In this document: positions 1 to 8,808 of the stretch, one piece after another
How positions within the stretch are numbered: the first letter of the stretch is position 1
Layout of the letters: every line of letters starts with the position of its first letter
From: Chryseobacterium indologenes
GTDB lineage: Bacteria; Bacteroidota; Bacteroidia; Flavobacteriales; Weeksellaceae
Assembly (NCBI RefSeq): GCF_002025665.1
Contig: NZ_CP018786.1
Coordinates: 3,038,001-3,102,000 of the forward strand
DNA: 64,000 bases
Reading direction: 5' to 3'
Program-made: the position numbers and the translations under genes
The notes under the pieces: generated by a model
What the model was told of the DNA's origin: nothing
The model's input: the letters and a program-made list of their open reading frames with translations, nothing else
Databases searched by the model: none

Positions 1-520
1 CTGCATCTTTTCCTTGCTGCTGCTGTGCCAATACTCTGATGGCATTGGCGTTTCCTTCAAAATTAACCAGATCTGCCCACTCCTTCTCATTGAATTTTGA
101 TTTCAAATCTTTTTCGTTCCTTTCAAAATAGCTTGCAATAGCATCTTCTCCGGAATGTCCGAATGCAGGATTTCCCACATCATGGCATAAACACGCTGCC
201 GCAATTACATTTCCTAAATTATAGAGATAAAAATTCTTTGAATCCTCAGTCAGTTCATTTTTAAAATCATCCGCAATAAATTCACCGATAATACTTCCTA
301 AACTTCTTCCTACGGATGATACCTCCAAAGAATGGGTAAGTCTGTTGTGTACAAAAACACTTCCGGGAAGAGGAAAAACCTGCGTTTTATTCTGCAGTCT
401 TCTGAAGGCAGAAGAGAAGATAATTCTGTCGAAATCCCTTTGAAAATCAGTTCGTGAAGCTTTGGTCTGTGGATTGTTTCCTGTACGTTGATTGGTGAAA
501 ATCTGGTTTAAATTCATCAT
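1..520 (-). CDS. dgt: dGTP triphosphohydrolase, N-terminal part (gene continues beyond the window)
   Basis: The reverse strand from 520 reads MMNLNQIFTNQRTGNNPQT and stays open to base 1. HD-domain landmarks of the dGTPase family are visible: NRLTHSLEVSSVGRSLG, then CHDVGNPAFGHSGE, which holds the metal-binding His-Asp pair. The family hydrolyses dGTP to deoxyguanosine and triphosphate and adjusts cytosolic dNTP pools. Two adjacent ATG codons (520 and 517) could start it. Only about 173 codons lie in the window, so the rest of the HD domain and the C-terminus cannot be judged. Confidence 0.9.
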   Translation of the reverse strand, partial: MMNLNQIFTNQRTGNNPQTKASRTDFQRDFDRIIFSSAFRRLQNKTQVFPLPGSVFVHNRLTHSLEVSSVGRSLGSIIGEFIADDFKNELTEDSKNFYLYNLGNVIAAACLCHDVGNPAFGHSGEDAIASYFERNEKDLKSKFNEKEWADLVNFEGNANAIRVLAQQQQGKDA

Positions 521-715
521 TTTTCAAAATTACTCCAAATTTTAATTGTACGGAATAGTATTTAGATTTTTATTAGCAGGATCTTCCATTCAAAAAATCT
601 ATTATAGTAAACGTTTTTTAGGGATCGGAAAGCTTGAATAAATATTTTACATTTGATCCAGCTAATACAGTTGAAGAATCCCTAAAATTCTTCTTTCAAA
701 TTTTAAATTATAACT

Positions 716-1345
716 ATGACAGACAACACATGGCTCAACAGATGGGACGAAAGGTACAGCAGCGAAGAGTTTGCGTATGGAACAGAACCCAATAATTACC
801 TGAGAGAACAGCTAACCAGATTAACTCCCGGCAAAATACTCTTCCCTGCAGAAGGCGAAGGTCGGAATGCCGTTTTTGCAGCTACAAAAGGATGGCAGGC
901 TTCTGCTTTCGATATCAGTGCAAACGGAAGAGATAAAGCGTTACAATTGGCCGGACAACAGCAGATTACTATTGATTATCAGGTGGGAGAACTTTCTACT
1001 TTAAATTATCAGAAAGAGCAGTTTGATGCTATTGCGCTTATCTATGCTCACTTTCCGGGAAATATAAAATCTTCTATCCATCAAATGCTGAATCAATATC
1101 TGCGAAAAGGCGGTTTTATTATTTTTGAAGCTTTCAGTAAAAGCCATCTTGAATATATTGCAAAGAACGAAAAGGTAGGCGGGCCAAAGGATATTGAATC
1201 GTTATTTTCTATTGAAGAGATCAAAGCTGATTTTCCGGATTATGATATTATTGAATTAGCAGAAACAGAAATAGAACTTAATGAAGGATTATTCCATAAT
1301 GGAACGGGTTCTGTTATCCGTTTTGTGGGACAAAAACTGATCTAA
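716..1345 (+). CDS. class I SAM-dependent methyltransferase (TehB/thiopurine-methyltransferase-like)
   Basis: A 209-residue cytosolic protein beginning [22 protein letters not shown]. The pattern W-x2-R-(F/Y) followed by Y-G-T-E-P-N is typical of small TehB-like methyltransferases. Motif I is atypical ([16 protein letters not shown], an E-G-E-G-R-N loop binding SAM), and the acidic end of the next strand is ASAFDIS. Substrate is not readable from sequence; tellurite or thiol methylation is known for relatives. It stands between dgt and a DNA glycosylase gene, with about 195 bp upstream for its own promoter. Confidence 0.8.
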   Translation: MTDNTWLNRWDERYSSEEFAYGTEPNNYLREQLTRLTPGKILFPAEGEGRNAVFAATKGWQASAFDISANGRDKALQLAGQQQITIDYQVGELSTLNYQKEQFDAIALIYAHFPGNIKSSIHQMLNQYLRKGGFIIFEAFSKSHLEYIAKNEKVGGPKDIESLFSIEEIKADFPDYDIIELAETEIELNEGLFHNGTGSVIRFVGQKLI

Positions 1346-1432
1346 GAATTTTAAACAGGTTTGTTTTGGGATAAAGCTCAGATTTTATTGGGTTATGGAA
1401 TATTATTTGAATCTTTATCTCAAAACAAACGT

Positions 1433-2167
1433 ATGCCTGAAGGTCCATCCATTATATTAATGAAAGAAAACCTGCAGCCATTTGCAGGTCAGCAAGTGAC
1501 AGAAGTTTCAGGAAATGCCAAATTCGAGAAAGAAATTTTCATTGGCCAATCTCTTCTGGAAATCCGAACTTTTGGAAAACAAACTTATCTCGTTTTTGAA
1601 AAAGCAGCGATCCGGATTCATTTATTAATGTTTGGTTCTTACAGCATTGATGAACAAACCAAACCGGATAAAAGATTGCGGTTAGCATTGTTTTTCTCTA
1701 CGGGAAGCATCTATTTTTACACCTGTTCTGTAAAGTCTGTAGACCTTGAATTTCTCTCCACAATTGATTGGGAAGCCGATGTAATGAGCGATCAGTGGAA
1801 TCCTAAGAAAGCTGAAGAGAAATTAAAATCAAATCCGAAAATGATGGTTTGTGATGCACTGATGAATCAGGATATTTTCTCTGGTGTCGGCAACATCATT
1901 AAAAACGAAGTGCTTTTCAGAATTGGTGTTCAGCCGGAAAGTATGTTGGGAAATCTACCTGCCAAAAAAAGGAAAGAACTTATAGCTGAAGCCAGGAATT
2001 ACAGTTTTGATTTTCTGAAATGGAAAAGAGAATTTGTTTTGAAAAAGCACTGGCTGGTTCATACAAAATCTGTGTGTCCTATATGTGGACAAAAGCTTAC
2101 TAAGAAACAGACGGGTGTAGGAAAAAGGAGAAGTTTCTTTTGTGAAAGAGACCAGAAACTTTATTAA
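1433..2167 (+). CDS. Fpg/Nei-family DNA glycosylase (endonuclease VIII-like)
   Basis: The ATG at 1433 gives MPEGPSI. In this family the initiator Met is removed, Pro1 becomes the Schiff-base nucleophile and Glu2 the acid, so this start is preferred over a TTG at 1361. Lys in TFGKQTYL matches the conserved beta-hairpin lysine. The H2TH region contains DALMNQDIFSGVGNIIKNE. The C-terminal zinc finger starts CPICGQ and ends RRSFFCERDQ: the second knuckle has only one Cys, with Asp where the fourth Cys normally sits. At 244 residues it is short for the family. Likely role: base-excision repair of oxidised bases. Confidence 0.85.
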   Translation: MPEGPSIILMKENLQPFAGQQVTEVSGNAKFEKEIFIGQSLLEIRTFGKQTYLVFEKAAIRIHLLMFGSYSIDEQTKPDKRLRLALFFSTGSIYFYTCSVKSVDLEFLSTIDWEADVMSDQWNPKKAEEKLKSNPKMMVCDALMNQDIFSGVGNIIKNEVLFRIGVQPESMLGNLPAKKRKELIAEARNYSFDFLKWKREFVLKKHWLVHTKSVCPICGQKLTKKQTGVGKRRSFFCERDQKLY

Positions 2168-2173
2168 ATATTT

Positions 2174-2192
2174 TCCCACTGATTACACAGAT
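2174..2192. repeat. short copy of the intergenic 'cacagatt' repeat (family D)
   Basis: The sequence cccactgattacacagatt just downstream of the glycosylase stop resembles cccacagatttcacagatt copies near 7.9, 15.6 and 62.2 kb. Degenerate; recognised only by comparison with those. Confidence 0.4.
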
Positions 2193-2253
2193 TTTTTTGA
2201 TCTTGTAGATGATATTTATTATTACTTATTGCTCATTTCCCATTACTCATAAA

Positions 2254-2979
2254 TCAGTCTGAATTCAGAAGTCCTCCGGCAAATTTTGTAAAGAACTCGG
2301 CTCTGTATACTTCACCAAGAGGAATCTCAGAGTCTTCAATGTATATATTATGATTGTCGAATGAATCTATAAAATTCATATTCACCACGTATGATTTGCT
2401 GACTCTGATGAAAGTTTCCCCTGATATTTTCTGATGAATAGTTTTTAAATTCATTGCCGTGATGAGCTTTTGCTGCTTAGTATGAATAACCACATAATCT
2501 TTGAGTCCTTCAATAAACTTAATATCAGAAAAACTAATTTTATAAAACCTTCGCTCAGCTTTAATAAACAAAAAATCTGCTGTATTGGATTCTACCGTAT
2601 TTTTAACGGTATCTTTAGACAAAAGTTCGGTGTAAAGTATTGCTTTTTCAATTGCTTTTTCCAACCTTTGAGGATCAATAGGTTTCAAAAGATAATCAAC
2701 GGCTTCCAGTTCATAGCTTTTCAATGCATATTGAGAATAGGCAGTGGTAAAGATTATGAGGGATTTTTTCGGAAGCATTTCTGCAAACTCAAGACCTGTT
2801 ACCATCGGCATTTCTATATCGAGGAAAATAAGATCTACATCATTATCCTTAAGAAATTCCAGAGCAGACGGCGCATTGGAAAATTCACCCAGAACATCCA
2901 TATTGGAAATTTCAGCAATCAGCGATCTCATTTCGGATCTTGCCAGCGGTTCATCATCAACAATAATACAATTCATCAC
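2254..2979 (-). CDS. LytTR-family response regulator
   Basis: A 241-residue cytosolic regulator. The N-terminal receiver domain has the acidic pair in IVDDEPLARSEM, the phospho-acceptor Asp in DLIFLDIEMP, T in FTTAYSQYALKS and K in DYLLKPID. The C-terminal LytTR DNA-binding domain (about residues 140-235) includes RRFYKISFSDIKFIEGLKDY and FIRVSKSYVVNM. It overlaps the kinase gene upstream by 4 bp (ATGA), so the pair is translationally coupled. LytTR proteins bind pairs of about 9-bp direct repeats roughly 21 bp apart; such pairs lie in the divergent intergenic region at 4106-4191. Confidence 0.92.
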   Translation of the reverse strand: MMNCIIVDDEPLARSEMRSLIAEISNMDVLGEFSNAPSALEFLKDNDVDLIFLDIEMPMVTGLEFAEMLPKKSLIIFTTAYSQYALKSYELEAVDYLLKPIDPQRLEKAIEKAILYTELLSKDTVKNTVESNTADFLFIKAERRFYKISFSDIKFIEGLKDYVVIHTKQQKLITAMNLKTIHQKISGETFIRVSKSYVVNMNFIDSFDNHNIYIEDSEIPLGEVYRAEFFTKFAGGLLNSD

Positions 2980-4052
2980 ACGGGAATTTTTAAATTTACA
3001 CTATATTCTTTATCATCAGATTCTATCTTCAAATCAAAAGTATCATTATAAAGAAGCTCCAGTCTTCTGGTGATGTTGGCAAGCCCCAATCCGCTGTTTT
3101 TCTTGTCAGAAACAATGTAGTCAGCACTCCTGGAATTTACACATCTGAAATAAAGCTGTTTGTTCTCAATATTGATTTCTATTTTTACATAAGATTCTTC
3201 CCCACTGAGATCTACACTATGCTTGACCGCATTTTCCACGAAAGTGGTAAACAGATTGGGAGGGATAAAAGCACTGTTAACAACTCTTCTGTCAAGATTC
3301 ACATGAATATCAAAAGTGAAATTATCACGTCTAATTTTTTCAAGGTTTAAAAAATTGGATAGAAAATCAATCTCTGAAGTCAATAACGTTTTCTCTTCAC
3401 TGTTTTCATACAGCTGATATCTGAGAAATTCGGACAGCTTTACAATTACCACTGAGGCTTTTGCAGGGTCTGTTCTGATGAGTGCTTTCACATTATTCAG
3501 CATATTGAACAGAAAGTGAGGATTAATCTGATTTCTCAGTTCATTCAGTTCCATATTCAGGGTTAGATTGCTCAATTCATTGATCCTTTTATTATCACTG
3601 ATCCATTTCTGCAAAAGCTTGATCGTTGTTGTTGTCATAATAATCGGTATACACATGAGAACCCCTTCATAGATTCCTCCCTTTTCATTTTCTCTGAGAA
3701 TATTTTTTACCCTGTATTCTTCAAAGAACGTTTTAAAGCCATATCCGATAAAATTGAGCCCTACAACTCCCATCAGAACAAGCAACGCCAGATAGGTGAC
3801 ATATTTTGTTTTAAAGAAAAATCTGGGAACCAATACATATATATTAATGTATACCATGGTAATCAGAATTGTATACACAAAGAATAAAACATAATACTGA
3901 TACATCCCTGAATACCAATGCCAGAACCGTGCACTGTAGATCAAAATGAAAAAGAAGATCAGAAACAGCAGATGTCTTAGGAACCCATATTTCGCTTCCA
4001 CCAGAAAATCCATTACAAAGGTTTCTTCAAATTTCCACGGACTGTATTTCAT
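2976..4052 (-). CDS. LytS-like sensor histidine kinase (His_kinase family)
   Basis: 358 residues. About four membrane segments fill residues 25-130. The kinase region has the family phospho-His motif INPHFLFNMLNNVKALI, followed by an HATPase domain with NLFTTFVENAVKHSV (N box) and SGLGLANITRRL (G box). It lacks the HisKA dimerisation domain of classical kinases, as expected for this family. No extracellular sensor domain is evident, so the signal may be sensed in the membrane. It is the first gene of a two-gene operon with the LytTR regulator. Confidence 0.9.
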   Translation of the reverse strand: MKYSPWKFEETFVMDFLVEAKYGFLRHLLFLIFFFILIYSARFWHWYSGMYQYYVLFFVYTILITMVYINIYVLVPRFFFKTKYVTYLALLVLMGVVGLNFIGYGFKTFFEEYRVKNILRENEKGGIYEGVLMCIPIIMTTTTIKLLQKWISDNKRINELSNLTLNMELNELRNQINPHFLFNMLNNVKALIRTDPAKASVVIVKLSEFLRYQLYENSEEKTLLTSEIDFLSNFLNLEKIRRDNFTFDIHVNLDRRVVNSAFIPPNLFTTFVENAVKHSVDLSGEESYVKIEINIENKQLYFRCVNSRSADYIVSDKKNSGLGLANITRRLELLYNDTFDLKIESDDKEYSVNLKIPV

Positions 4053-4105
4053 ACGATAGGCTCATTTTATGATTAACAAAAATAGTCAATAACGTAAATT
4101 ACAAC

Positions 4106-4191
4106 TATTTTATTATACAAAACCTGTATTTTATTATACCAATTATCATGCTCGGGGGTTTTGTATAAAATACCAGCCATTTTGTATAAAA
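4106..4191. promoter_or_regulatory. candidate LytTR operator: two inverted pairs of 21-bp-spaced repeats
   Basis: TATTTTATTATAC occurs at 4106-4118 and again at 4127-4139, start-to-start 21 bp. TTTTGTATAAAA occurs at 4159-4170 and again at 4180-4191, also 21 bp apart. The core of the left pair (TTATACAA / TTATACCA) is the reverse complement of the right pair core (TTGTATAA twice). The array sits between the divergent LytS/LytTR operon and the DUF6268 operon. Phasing and position fit LytTR binding and control in both directions; binding itself is inferred. Confidence 0.6.
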
Positions 4192-4234
4192 ACAAATTTA
4201 CACACTTCTTTTCTCTATTCCTTTGTACCGTAAA

Positions 4235-4672
4235 ATGACACATATGGAATTAACAGTTTTTCACGAACTCACTCAGGAAATATCACTGGAATGCTTTTTT
4301 ATGACAGAATCTCAACAGGAAGAAAAAGTAATACAGCTTATTGATCTGCATCATTTTGTAGAATGTTTCGATTCGGAAATGAAGATTCTCAGCTACCTCC
4401 ACCATTCTATTAATATTGTAGAACATGAAGGAGAGAAAAAAGGAATTTTGTTTTGTGACCTTAAACATTCTGCCGTTCCTGACAGCAATGCCTCTGAAGA
4501 GTTTAGAAGAAGATACGGACTCTCAGAACTTTGGTTTGTTTTTGTAGAGGAAACATTTGTTCAGGATACTGCCTGCTATACGGATGCCATTATTGAAAAC
4601 AGTCTGGATATCTTCTATGAGAGAATTTTTACCTTCAGTTTTTTCCAGTCTATTATTCAGCCATTAAAATAA
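4235..4672 (+). CDS. hypothetical protein of the DUF6268 operon
   Basis: The ATG at 4235 gives MTHMELTVFHELTQ, a 145-residue acidic soluble protein without signal peptide or membrane segment; a TTG further upstream is less likely and the ATG at 4244 is an alternative. No family was recognised. It ends 7 bp before the outer-membrane protein gene, so the two are probably cotranscribed, and it starts about 45 bp after the candidate LytTR operator. A role linked to the LytTR system or to the downstream outer-membrane protein is an inference from position only. Confidence 0.7.
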   Translation: MTHMELTVFHELTQEISLECFFMTESQQEEKVIQLIDLHHFVECFDSEMKILSYLHHSINIVEHEGEKKGILFCDLKHSAVPDSNASEEFRRRYGLSELWFVFVEETFVQDTACYTDAIIENSLDIFYERIFTFSFFQSIIQPLK

Positions 4673-4679
4673 ACTACCC

Positions 4680-5651
4680 ATGAAAACATTGAGAAGAGTA
4701 CTTGTCCCCTTGGCAATACTTCCTTTTAAAAACATTATTTATGCCCAGAAAAAGGATAGTATTCCTTTGAAGGTCCGTGCTTTCTTTGCAGATAAAATCC
4801 CACAGTCACGAAACTTCAATATTGAATATACTCTGGTAACCCCATCCTCTTTTTCTTCACAGTTACAGGGCCAGGATTTACCAGATAATAAGGTCAAAAG
4901 TTTTCAGCAAATGAAGGCGGATGCCAATATTTATTTTATCAAAAACAGAAGCTGGCTTTTGAGTACTGCCCTTGGCTACCGCTATACTTCTATCAAAAAC
5001 GAAAACCCTGTCATACCCGGAACTCAGACTGAGGAAAACTTTCATTATCATTCGGAAGCAATTAACCTAAGCTACTTTTCAAGATTATTTAAAAAGACAG
5101 CAATATATTCCGCCAGCATTTCTACAGATGGAAGTGACCAGCATTTTGAAAGGATCAGAGGATTGGTAACTGCTTCATTGATTTTAAAGGCAACTCCAAA
5201 AACAAAAATGAGTCTCGGATTGGCTGGTATTATTGACCCGAGTTCCCAAATTCCCGTGCTTCCTATCTTCACGTATGAAAACAGATTCAATAATGGATGG
5301 GTACTGGACATCCTTCTTCCGAAAAAAGTATTGGTAAGAAAAGATATTTTTTCCAGTGGCAGAATTTCTCTGGGAACAGAAATGGATAACACCTCATTTT
5401 ATACTTACCATAATGATAACACTTATGAATTCAGACAGGTTGTGATCAATTCAGGAGCTATTTATGAGCATAATCTTGGCGGAAATTTCATAGGCACTTT
5501 CAAAACGGGAGTCAGAGCCAATATCAATTCGAGAGCATTTAATAAGCAGGATTCTTTTAATGATTATATATGGAAAGCGACTTATAAACCTTCATTATAT
5601 TTCAATATTGGAATTTCTTATAACCCTTTTGAAAGACAGAAAACAAAATAA
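4680..5651 (+). CDS. DUF6268-type outer-membrane beta-barrel protein
   Basis: 323 residues with an N-terminal export signal ending near IIYAQKKDS. The rest is rich in alternating aromatic/polar beta strands (ANIYFIKNRSWLLSTALGYRY, KTGVRANINSRAF, PSLYFNIGISYNPF), typical of an outer-membrane barrel. It resembles the DUF6268 family, often found beside LytS/LytTR genes in flavobacteria (recalled, not searched). No substrate can be assigned. Likely second gene of an operon controlled from the repeat array at 4.1 kb. Confidence 0.7.
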   Translation: MKTLRRVLVPLAILPFKNIIYAQKKDSIPLKVRAFFADKIPQSRNFNIEYTLVTPSSFSSQLQGQDLPDNKVKSFQQMKADANIYFIKNRSWLLSTALGYRYTSIKNENPVIPGTQTEENFHYHSEAINLSYFSRLFKKTAIYSASISTDGSDQHFERIRGLVTASLILKATPKTKMSLGLAGIIDPSSQIPVLPIFTYENRFNNGWVLDILLPKKVLVRKDIFSSGRISLGTEMDNTSFYTYHNDNTYEFRQVVINSGAIYEHNLGGNFIGTFKTGVRANINSRAFNKQDSFNDYIWKATYKPSLYFNIGISYNPFERQKTK

Positions 5652-5905
5652 ATTCAAGAGACAATCAATTTCTTTTATATCGAACCTTATTCGTAAAGCT
5701 CCTCACCCTAAAGATTAAAAAAAAATTAAAATTTTTATCCACACTATTTAACCATTCGTCTAAAATAGAATCAAAACTCCAGCTAAGCATAAGCTATTTC
5801 AAAGATAGATATCTCTCTATTTCAGGAAAAATCTTATTACTGCTACACATCGCTGATGAAAAATGATTTTGGTTTTATATAAGAAGATGCTTTAAAAAAT
5901 AGAAA

Positions 5906-6562
5906 ATGGCAGTACCTAAACAAATATTTCAGACTTTCATAACTAAAAAACTTCCTTTGATTACAAGATATCACATCTGGAATATGAAAAGGAAAAATCC
6001 AGAATACCGCTATTTTTTCTATGATGACCAGGATATAGAGAAGTTTATCACCGAAGAATTCCCTCCTGAATATATTAAAAGTTATCGTAAACTTACCATT
6101 GGAGCGGCAAAAGCAGATTTCTTCAGGTATGCTATTTTATATAAAAAAGGTGGGATATACCTTGATATAGACAGCAGTACTATAAAACCGTTTGAAAAAC
6201 TTATTCAGGCAGATGATGAAGCTGTGATCAGTGTAGAAAGACACGAAAACCTATATGTTCAATGGGCACTTATTTTCAACAAAAACCATCCTTTTCTAAA
6301 GAAAACATTAGAATTGATGATTGATAATATAGATACTCACCGCTATCCACATAATATACATGCTACTACGGGTCCTACCGTATTCAGTAAAGGAATAAGA
6401 GAATCATTAAAGGAAAATCCAGCAATTCCTTTTACATTATTTAACGGTATTGAGTTCCGGGGATATTTAAAGTTCAAATATAAACTGGGAAAGTTCTTTT
6501 TATACAAAACAAGATCCCAGCACTGGAAACAAATGGAAAAGCAGCAGGAGATTATTTTTTAA
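5906..6562 (+). CDS. glycosyltransferase with DXD sugar-binding region (OCH1-like)
   Basis: 218 residues. VPKQIFQTFITKKLP, then NPEYRYFFYDDQDIEKFI, then AAKADFFRYAILYKKGGIYLDIDSST reproduce the Gly_transf_sug family pattern, in which the D-x-D (DID) coordinates the metal and the nucleotide-sugar. A cytosolic or membrane-associated role in polysaccharide or glycan decoration is likely. It is monocistronic; its stop codon overlaps the stop codon of the convergent SMR transporter gene by 2 bp. Confidence 0.85.
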   Translation: MAVPKQIFQTFITKKLPLITRYHIWNMKRKNPEYRYFFYDDQDIEKFITEEFPPEYIKSYRKLTIGAAKADFFRYAILYKKGGIYLDIDSSTIKPFEKLIQADDEAVISVERHENLYVQWALIFNKNHPFLKKTLELMIDNIDTHRYPHNIHATTGPTVFSKGIRESLKENPAIPFTLFNGIEFRGYLKFKYKLGKFFLYKTRSQHWKQMEKQQEIIF

Positions 6563-6894
6563 TGAGTCCCCATTTTTGAGAACACATTAATAATAATCAC
6601 CCCAATTACAATCAGGGCAATTCCAATAATGGCAGGCAGATCAGGAACCTGCTTGAAAGCTATAACTCCTATCATCGTTATAAAGACTATACCTACTCCG
6701 GACCAGATGGCGTAGGTAATTCCCACAGGAATATGTCGCAGAGTAAGACTCAGAAAATAAAACGCACAGGCATATCCGATAACTGTCACTACCGATGGCC
6801 ATAGTTTAGAAAATTCTTCAGACTTTTTCAGGAAGGTTGTGGCAATAATCTCAAATACAATTGCCAGGGCAAGAAAAATATAACTGCGTCCCAT
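6559..6894 (-). CDS. small multidrug resistance (SMR/EmrE-like) transporter
   Basis: Starting at the ATG at 6894 (MGRSYIFLALAIVFEIIATT) gives 111 residues, the usual SMR length. A longer in-frame reading to 6957 adds an unlikely cytoplasmic prefix. Four membrane helices are evident. The essential Glu of helix 1 is present (AIVFEIIATTFLKKSE), as are YAIWSGVG in helix 3 and ALIVIGVIIIN in helix 4. The family exports cationic compounds or guanidinium by proton antiport as a homo- or heterodimer. A single gene rather than a pair suggests a homodimer. Confidence 0.92.
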   Translation of the reverse strand: MGRSYIFLALAIVFEIIATTFLKKSEEFSKLWPSVVTVIGYACAFYFLSLTLRHIPVGITYAIWSGVGIVFITMIGVIAFKQVPDLPAIIGIALIVIGVIIINVFSKMGTH

Positions 6895-7575
6895 AAATTC
6901 ATTCTTTCTACAAAAGTAGTAAAAGCCCCCGGGGAATTCAAAAGAGAATTCTCTCACCCTCTCTATTCCCGGGACAAGAAATGTTTATATTATCCATGAA
7001 AGGTCAGCTCTTTCTAAGCTTCAATAATTTTCACAGGAGTCCAAATACCATTAAGCCTTTCATTTTCAAAAACAATCATTCTCATTGTGTGGGTTTTACT
7101 GACCTGAAATAAATCGGTCAGCAGACAACTTTATTTTCATTTTTGGCATGAAATAATATTTCTCTATGACATGAAATGTGACAACTGACAAAAATTCCAG
7201 CATAAAAATCAGCGTCAAGAATAAATTTTATTAACATAAAAGTCTATTGAAGTGAAAAATCAAAGTTCAAAAATTACACTTTACGACAATATTATGCTGC
7301 GCATTATTTATTATTTGTTTTATCAACTCCAATATAGAAGTCAAAAAACGATTAACACATTCACATAATTTTACAGATAGAATAATAAAAGTATTAATAA
7401 ATTCCAAATAATACATTAATTTAATGTAAACAAAAATTCACCAATACATGAACATAAAACACCGTAATACACTGATATACATCATAGTGTTTTACTTTGG
7501 CACATGATTTGAAAGTAGTAATATTGCAATTGAAAAATTGATAAAAAAAAGTCAAATAATTAAAAATAATACAAA
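6895..7575. other. 680-bp non-coding stretch upstream of a 26-codon ORF
   Basis: Very AT-rich with no convincing reading frame. Imperfect inverted motifs such as tgaaataaatcggtca occur but no standard promoter was placed with confidence. The stretch may hold regulatory sequence for the small ORF at 7576. Confidence 0.5.
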
Positions 7576-7656
7576 ATGGTAACTTATATCGGTATCGTAA
7601 CAGGTTTAGTAGTAATCACTTCATATTTCATGACAGTAAGAAGAGAAAGAAACTAA
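7576..7656 (+). CDS. 26-residue predicted single-span membrane peptide
   Basis: The ORF from ATG 7576 to TAA 7656 encodes a peptide that starts MVTYIGIVTGLVVITSYFM and ends VRRERN. It has one hydrophobic helix followed by a strongly basic tail, the topology of small membrane proteins with a cytoplasmic C-terminus. It follows an A-rich leader (aaataatacaaa) and has its own 3' region with two hairpins, the second a good terminator at 7814. No relative was recognised and expression is unproven; isolation between long spacers argues for a dedicated small transcript. Confidence 0.5.
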   Translation: MVTYIGIVTGLVVITSYFMTVRRERN

Positions 7657-7732
7657 TCTTAAAATAAAACAAGCCTATAGAATATCTATACTAATTATAT
7701 TGTTTTATGTTTTTAGTCTGAGAAATCGGATT

Positions 7733-7758
7733 GCTCTTTTACCATTGGGTAAAAGGGC
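7733..7758 (+). other. strong hairpin downstream of the 26-codon ORF
   Basis: cttttacc-attg-ggtaaaag forms a perfect 8-bp stem with a 4-nt loop, extendable to about 11 bp (gct/ggc, one G-U). No T-run follows, so this is not a standard terminator; it may be a 3' stability element or part of a small RNA. Confidence 0.5.
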
Positions 7759-7813
7759 CCAAAAACATAAGCAGAAAGATCTTAGTTTCATAACAAATTT
7801 TAATATCCAAATG

Positions 7814-7850
7814 AGAAAAGCCGGCCCTAGGTCTGGCTTTTCTTTTTTTT
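7814..7850 (+). terminator. rho-independent terminator
   Basis: agaaaagccgg (7814-7824) pairs with ctggcttttct (7833-7843), one G-U pair, 8-nt loop, followed by a run of T. Ends the transcript carrying the 26-codon ORF. Confidence 0.8.
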
Positions 7851-7886
7851 ATTGGGAGAGTTTTATAAAAGCATAATTGTTTATTT

Positions 7887-7914
7887 CCCACAGATTTCAC
7901 AGATTTTCACAGAT
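7887..7914. repeat. intergenic 'cacagatt' repeat (family D)
   Basis: cccacagatttcacagattttcacagatg; related copies occur at about 2174, 15591 and 62166 (inverted). The surrounding 7851-8054 has no gene. Confidence 0.6.
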
Positions 7915-8054
7915 GCTAGGGAATATTTTTTATTTTACAGATGTACACCCATAATTCATCACTCATAATTTATCATTTATAACCTATCATTCACTTTACG
8001 TTGGACCAGATGTTTATTATGATTCAGGATTCTTTTTAACATTCAATAAAGCTT

Positions 8055-8062
8055 TATCTTTG
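8055..8062 (+). promoter_or_regulatory. Bacteroidota -7 promoter box upstream of the AAA ATPase gene
   Basis: TATCTTTG matches the TAnnTTTG consensus, 29 bp before the ATG at 8092. No clear -33 TTTG box was found. Confidence 0.5.
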
Positions 8063-8091
8063 TTTATTCAATAATCCTTTTAATCGTCATC

Positions 8092-8808
8092 ATGAATCTG
8101 TACAACCTCATTATTCAAGATAAAGAACAGGTAAGCCTTAACGAAGTATTTCTCAGTGCCAACAACAGAGAACAGCTTGTACAGCTTATTAAAGAGCACA
8201 CTTACGTTAAAGAACTCCAGGAGTATGGCTTGCCGGTTAACCATAAAATTTTACTTGAAGGAAGCTCCGGATGTGGAAAAACAATGACGGCAAAAGCAAT
8301 TGCTAATGCTCTTGGAAAAAATATTATTATTTTAAATCTTAGTAATATTGTTTCATCCCGTATCGGAGAAACATCACAGAACATTAAAATGATTTTTGAT
8401 AAAGCCGCCAGGGAAAGATCGGTATTATTCCTTGATGAACTGGATCAGATCGGGAAAGCGAGAGGCAGTGATGACAAAGATGTAGGTGAAATGAGAAGAT
8501 TGGTTAATACTTTGATTCAGCTGATTGACTATTACCCTGAGAATGCTCTTTTAATCTGTGCTACCAATCATCCTGAGATTATTGATACTGCCCTTTTAAG
8601 ACGTTTCCAATTAAAAATTAATTACGAAATGCCTTCTGCTGAGATCCTGGATACATTCTACGACCAGTTATTAGCTAAGTTTCCGGAAGAAATTAGAACT
8701 ATTGAAAGAAAATATTCCATTTCCTTTGCTGAAGCTAAAGATTATGCCTTAACAGCCGTTAAAGCTGCTTTAATTAAAAAGCTGGAAGCCAAAACCATCT
8801 CATCATGA
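8092..8808 (+). CDS. AAA+ ATPase, single ATPase domain
   Basis: 238 residues, soluble. Walker A is LLEGSSGCGKTMTAKAIA (about residues 50-67), Walker B VLFLDELDQIGKARG, sensor-1 LLICATNHPEIID, and arginine-finger region TALLRRF. The domain resembles those of FtsH and CDC48-type proteins, but no membrane anchor, protease or other effector domain is present, so it probably remodels a partner protein. The stop overlaps the start of the YggS-like gene by 4 bp (ATGA), implying coupled translation. Why a AAA+ remodeller is tied to a PLP-carrier protein is unclear. Confidence 0.88.
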   Translation: MNLYNLIIQDKEQVSLNEVFLSANNREQLVQLIKEHTYVKELQEYGLPVNHKILLEGSSGCGKTMTAKAIANALGKNIIILNLSNIVSSRIGETSQNIKMIFDKAARERSVLFLDELDQIGKARGSDDKDVGEMRRLVNTLIQLIDYYPENALLICATNHPEIIDTALLRRFQLKINYEMPSAEILDTFYDQLLAKFPEEIRTIERKYSISFAEAKDYALTAVKAALIKKLEAKTISS

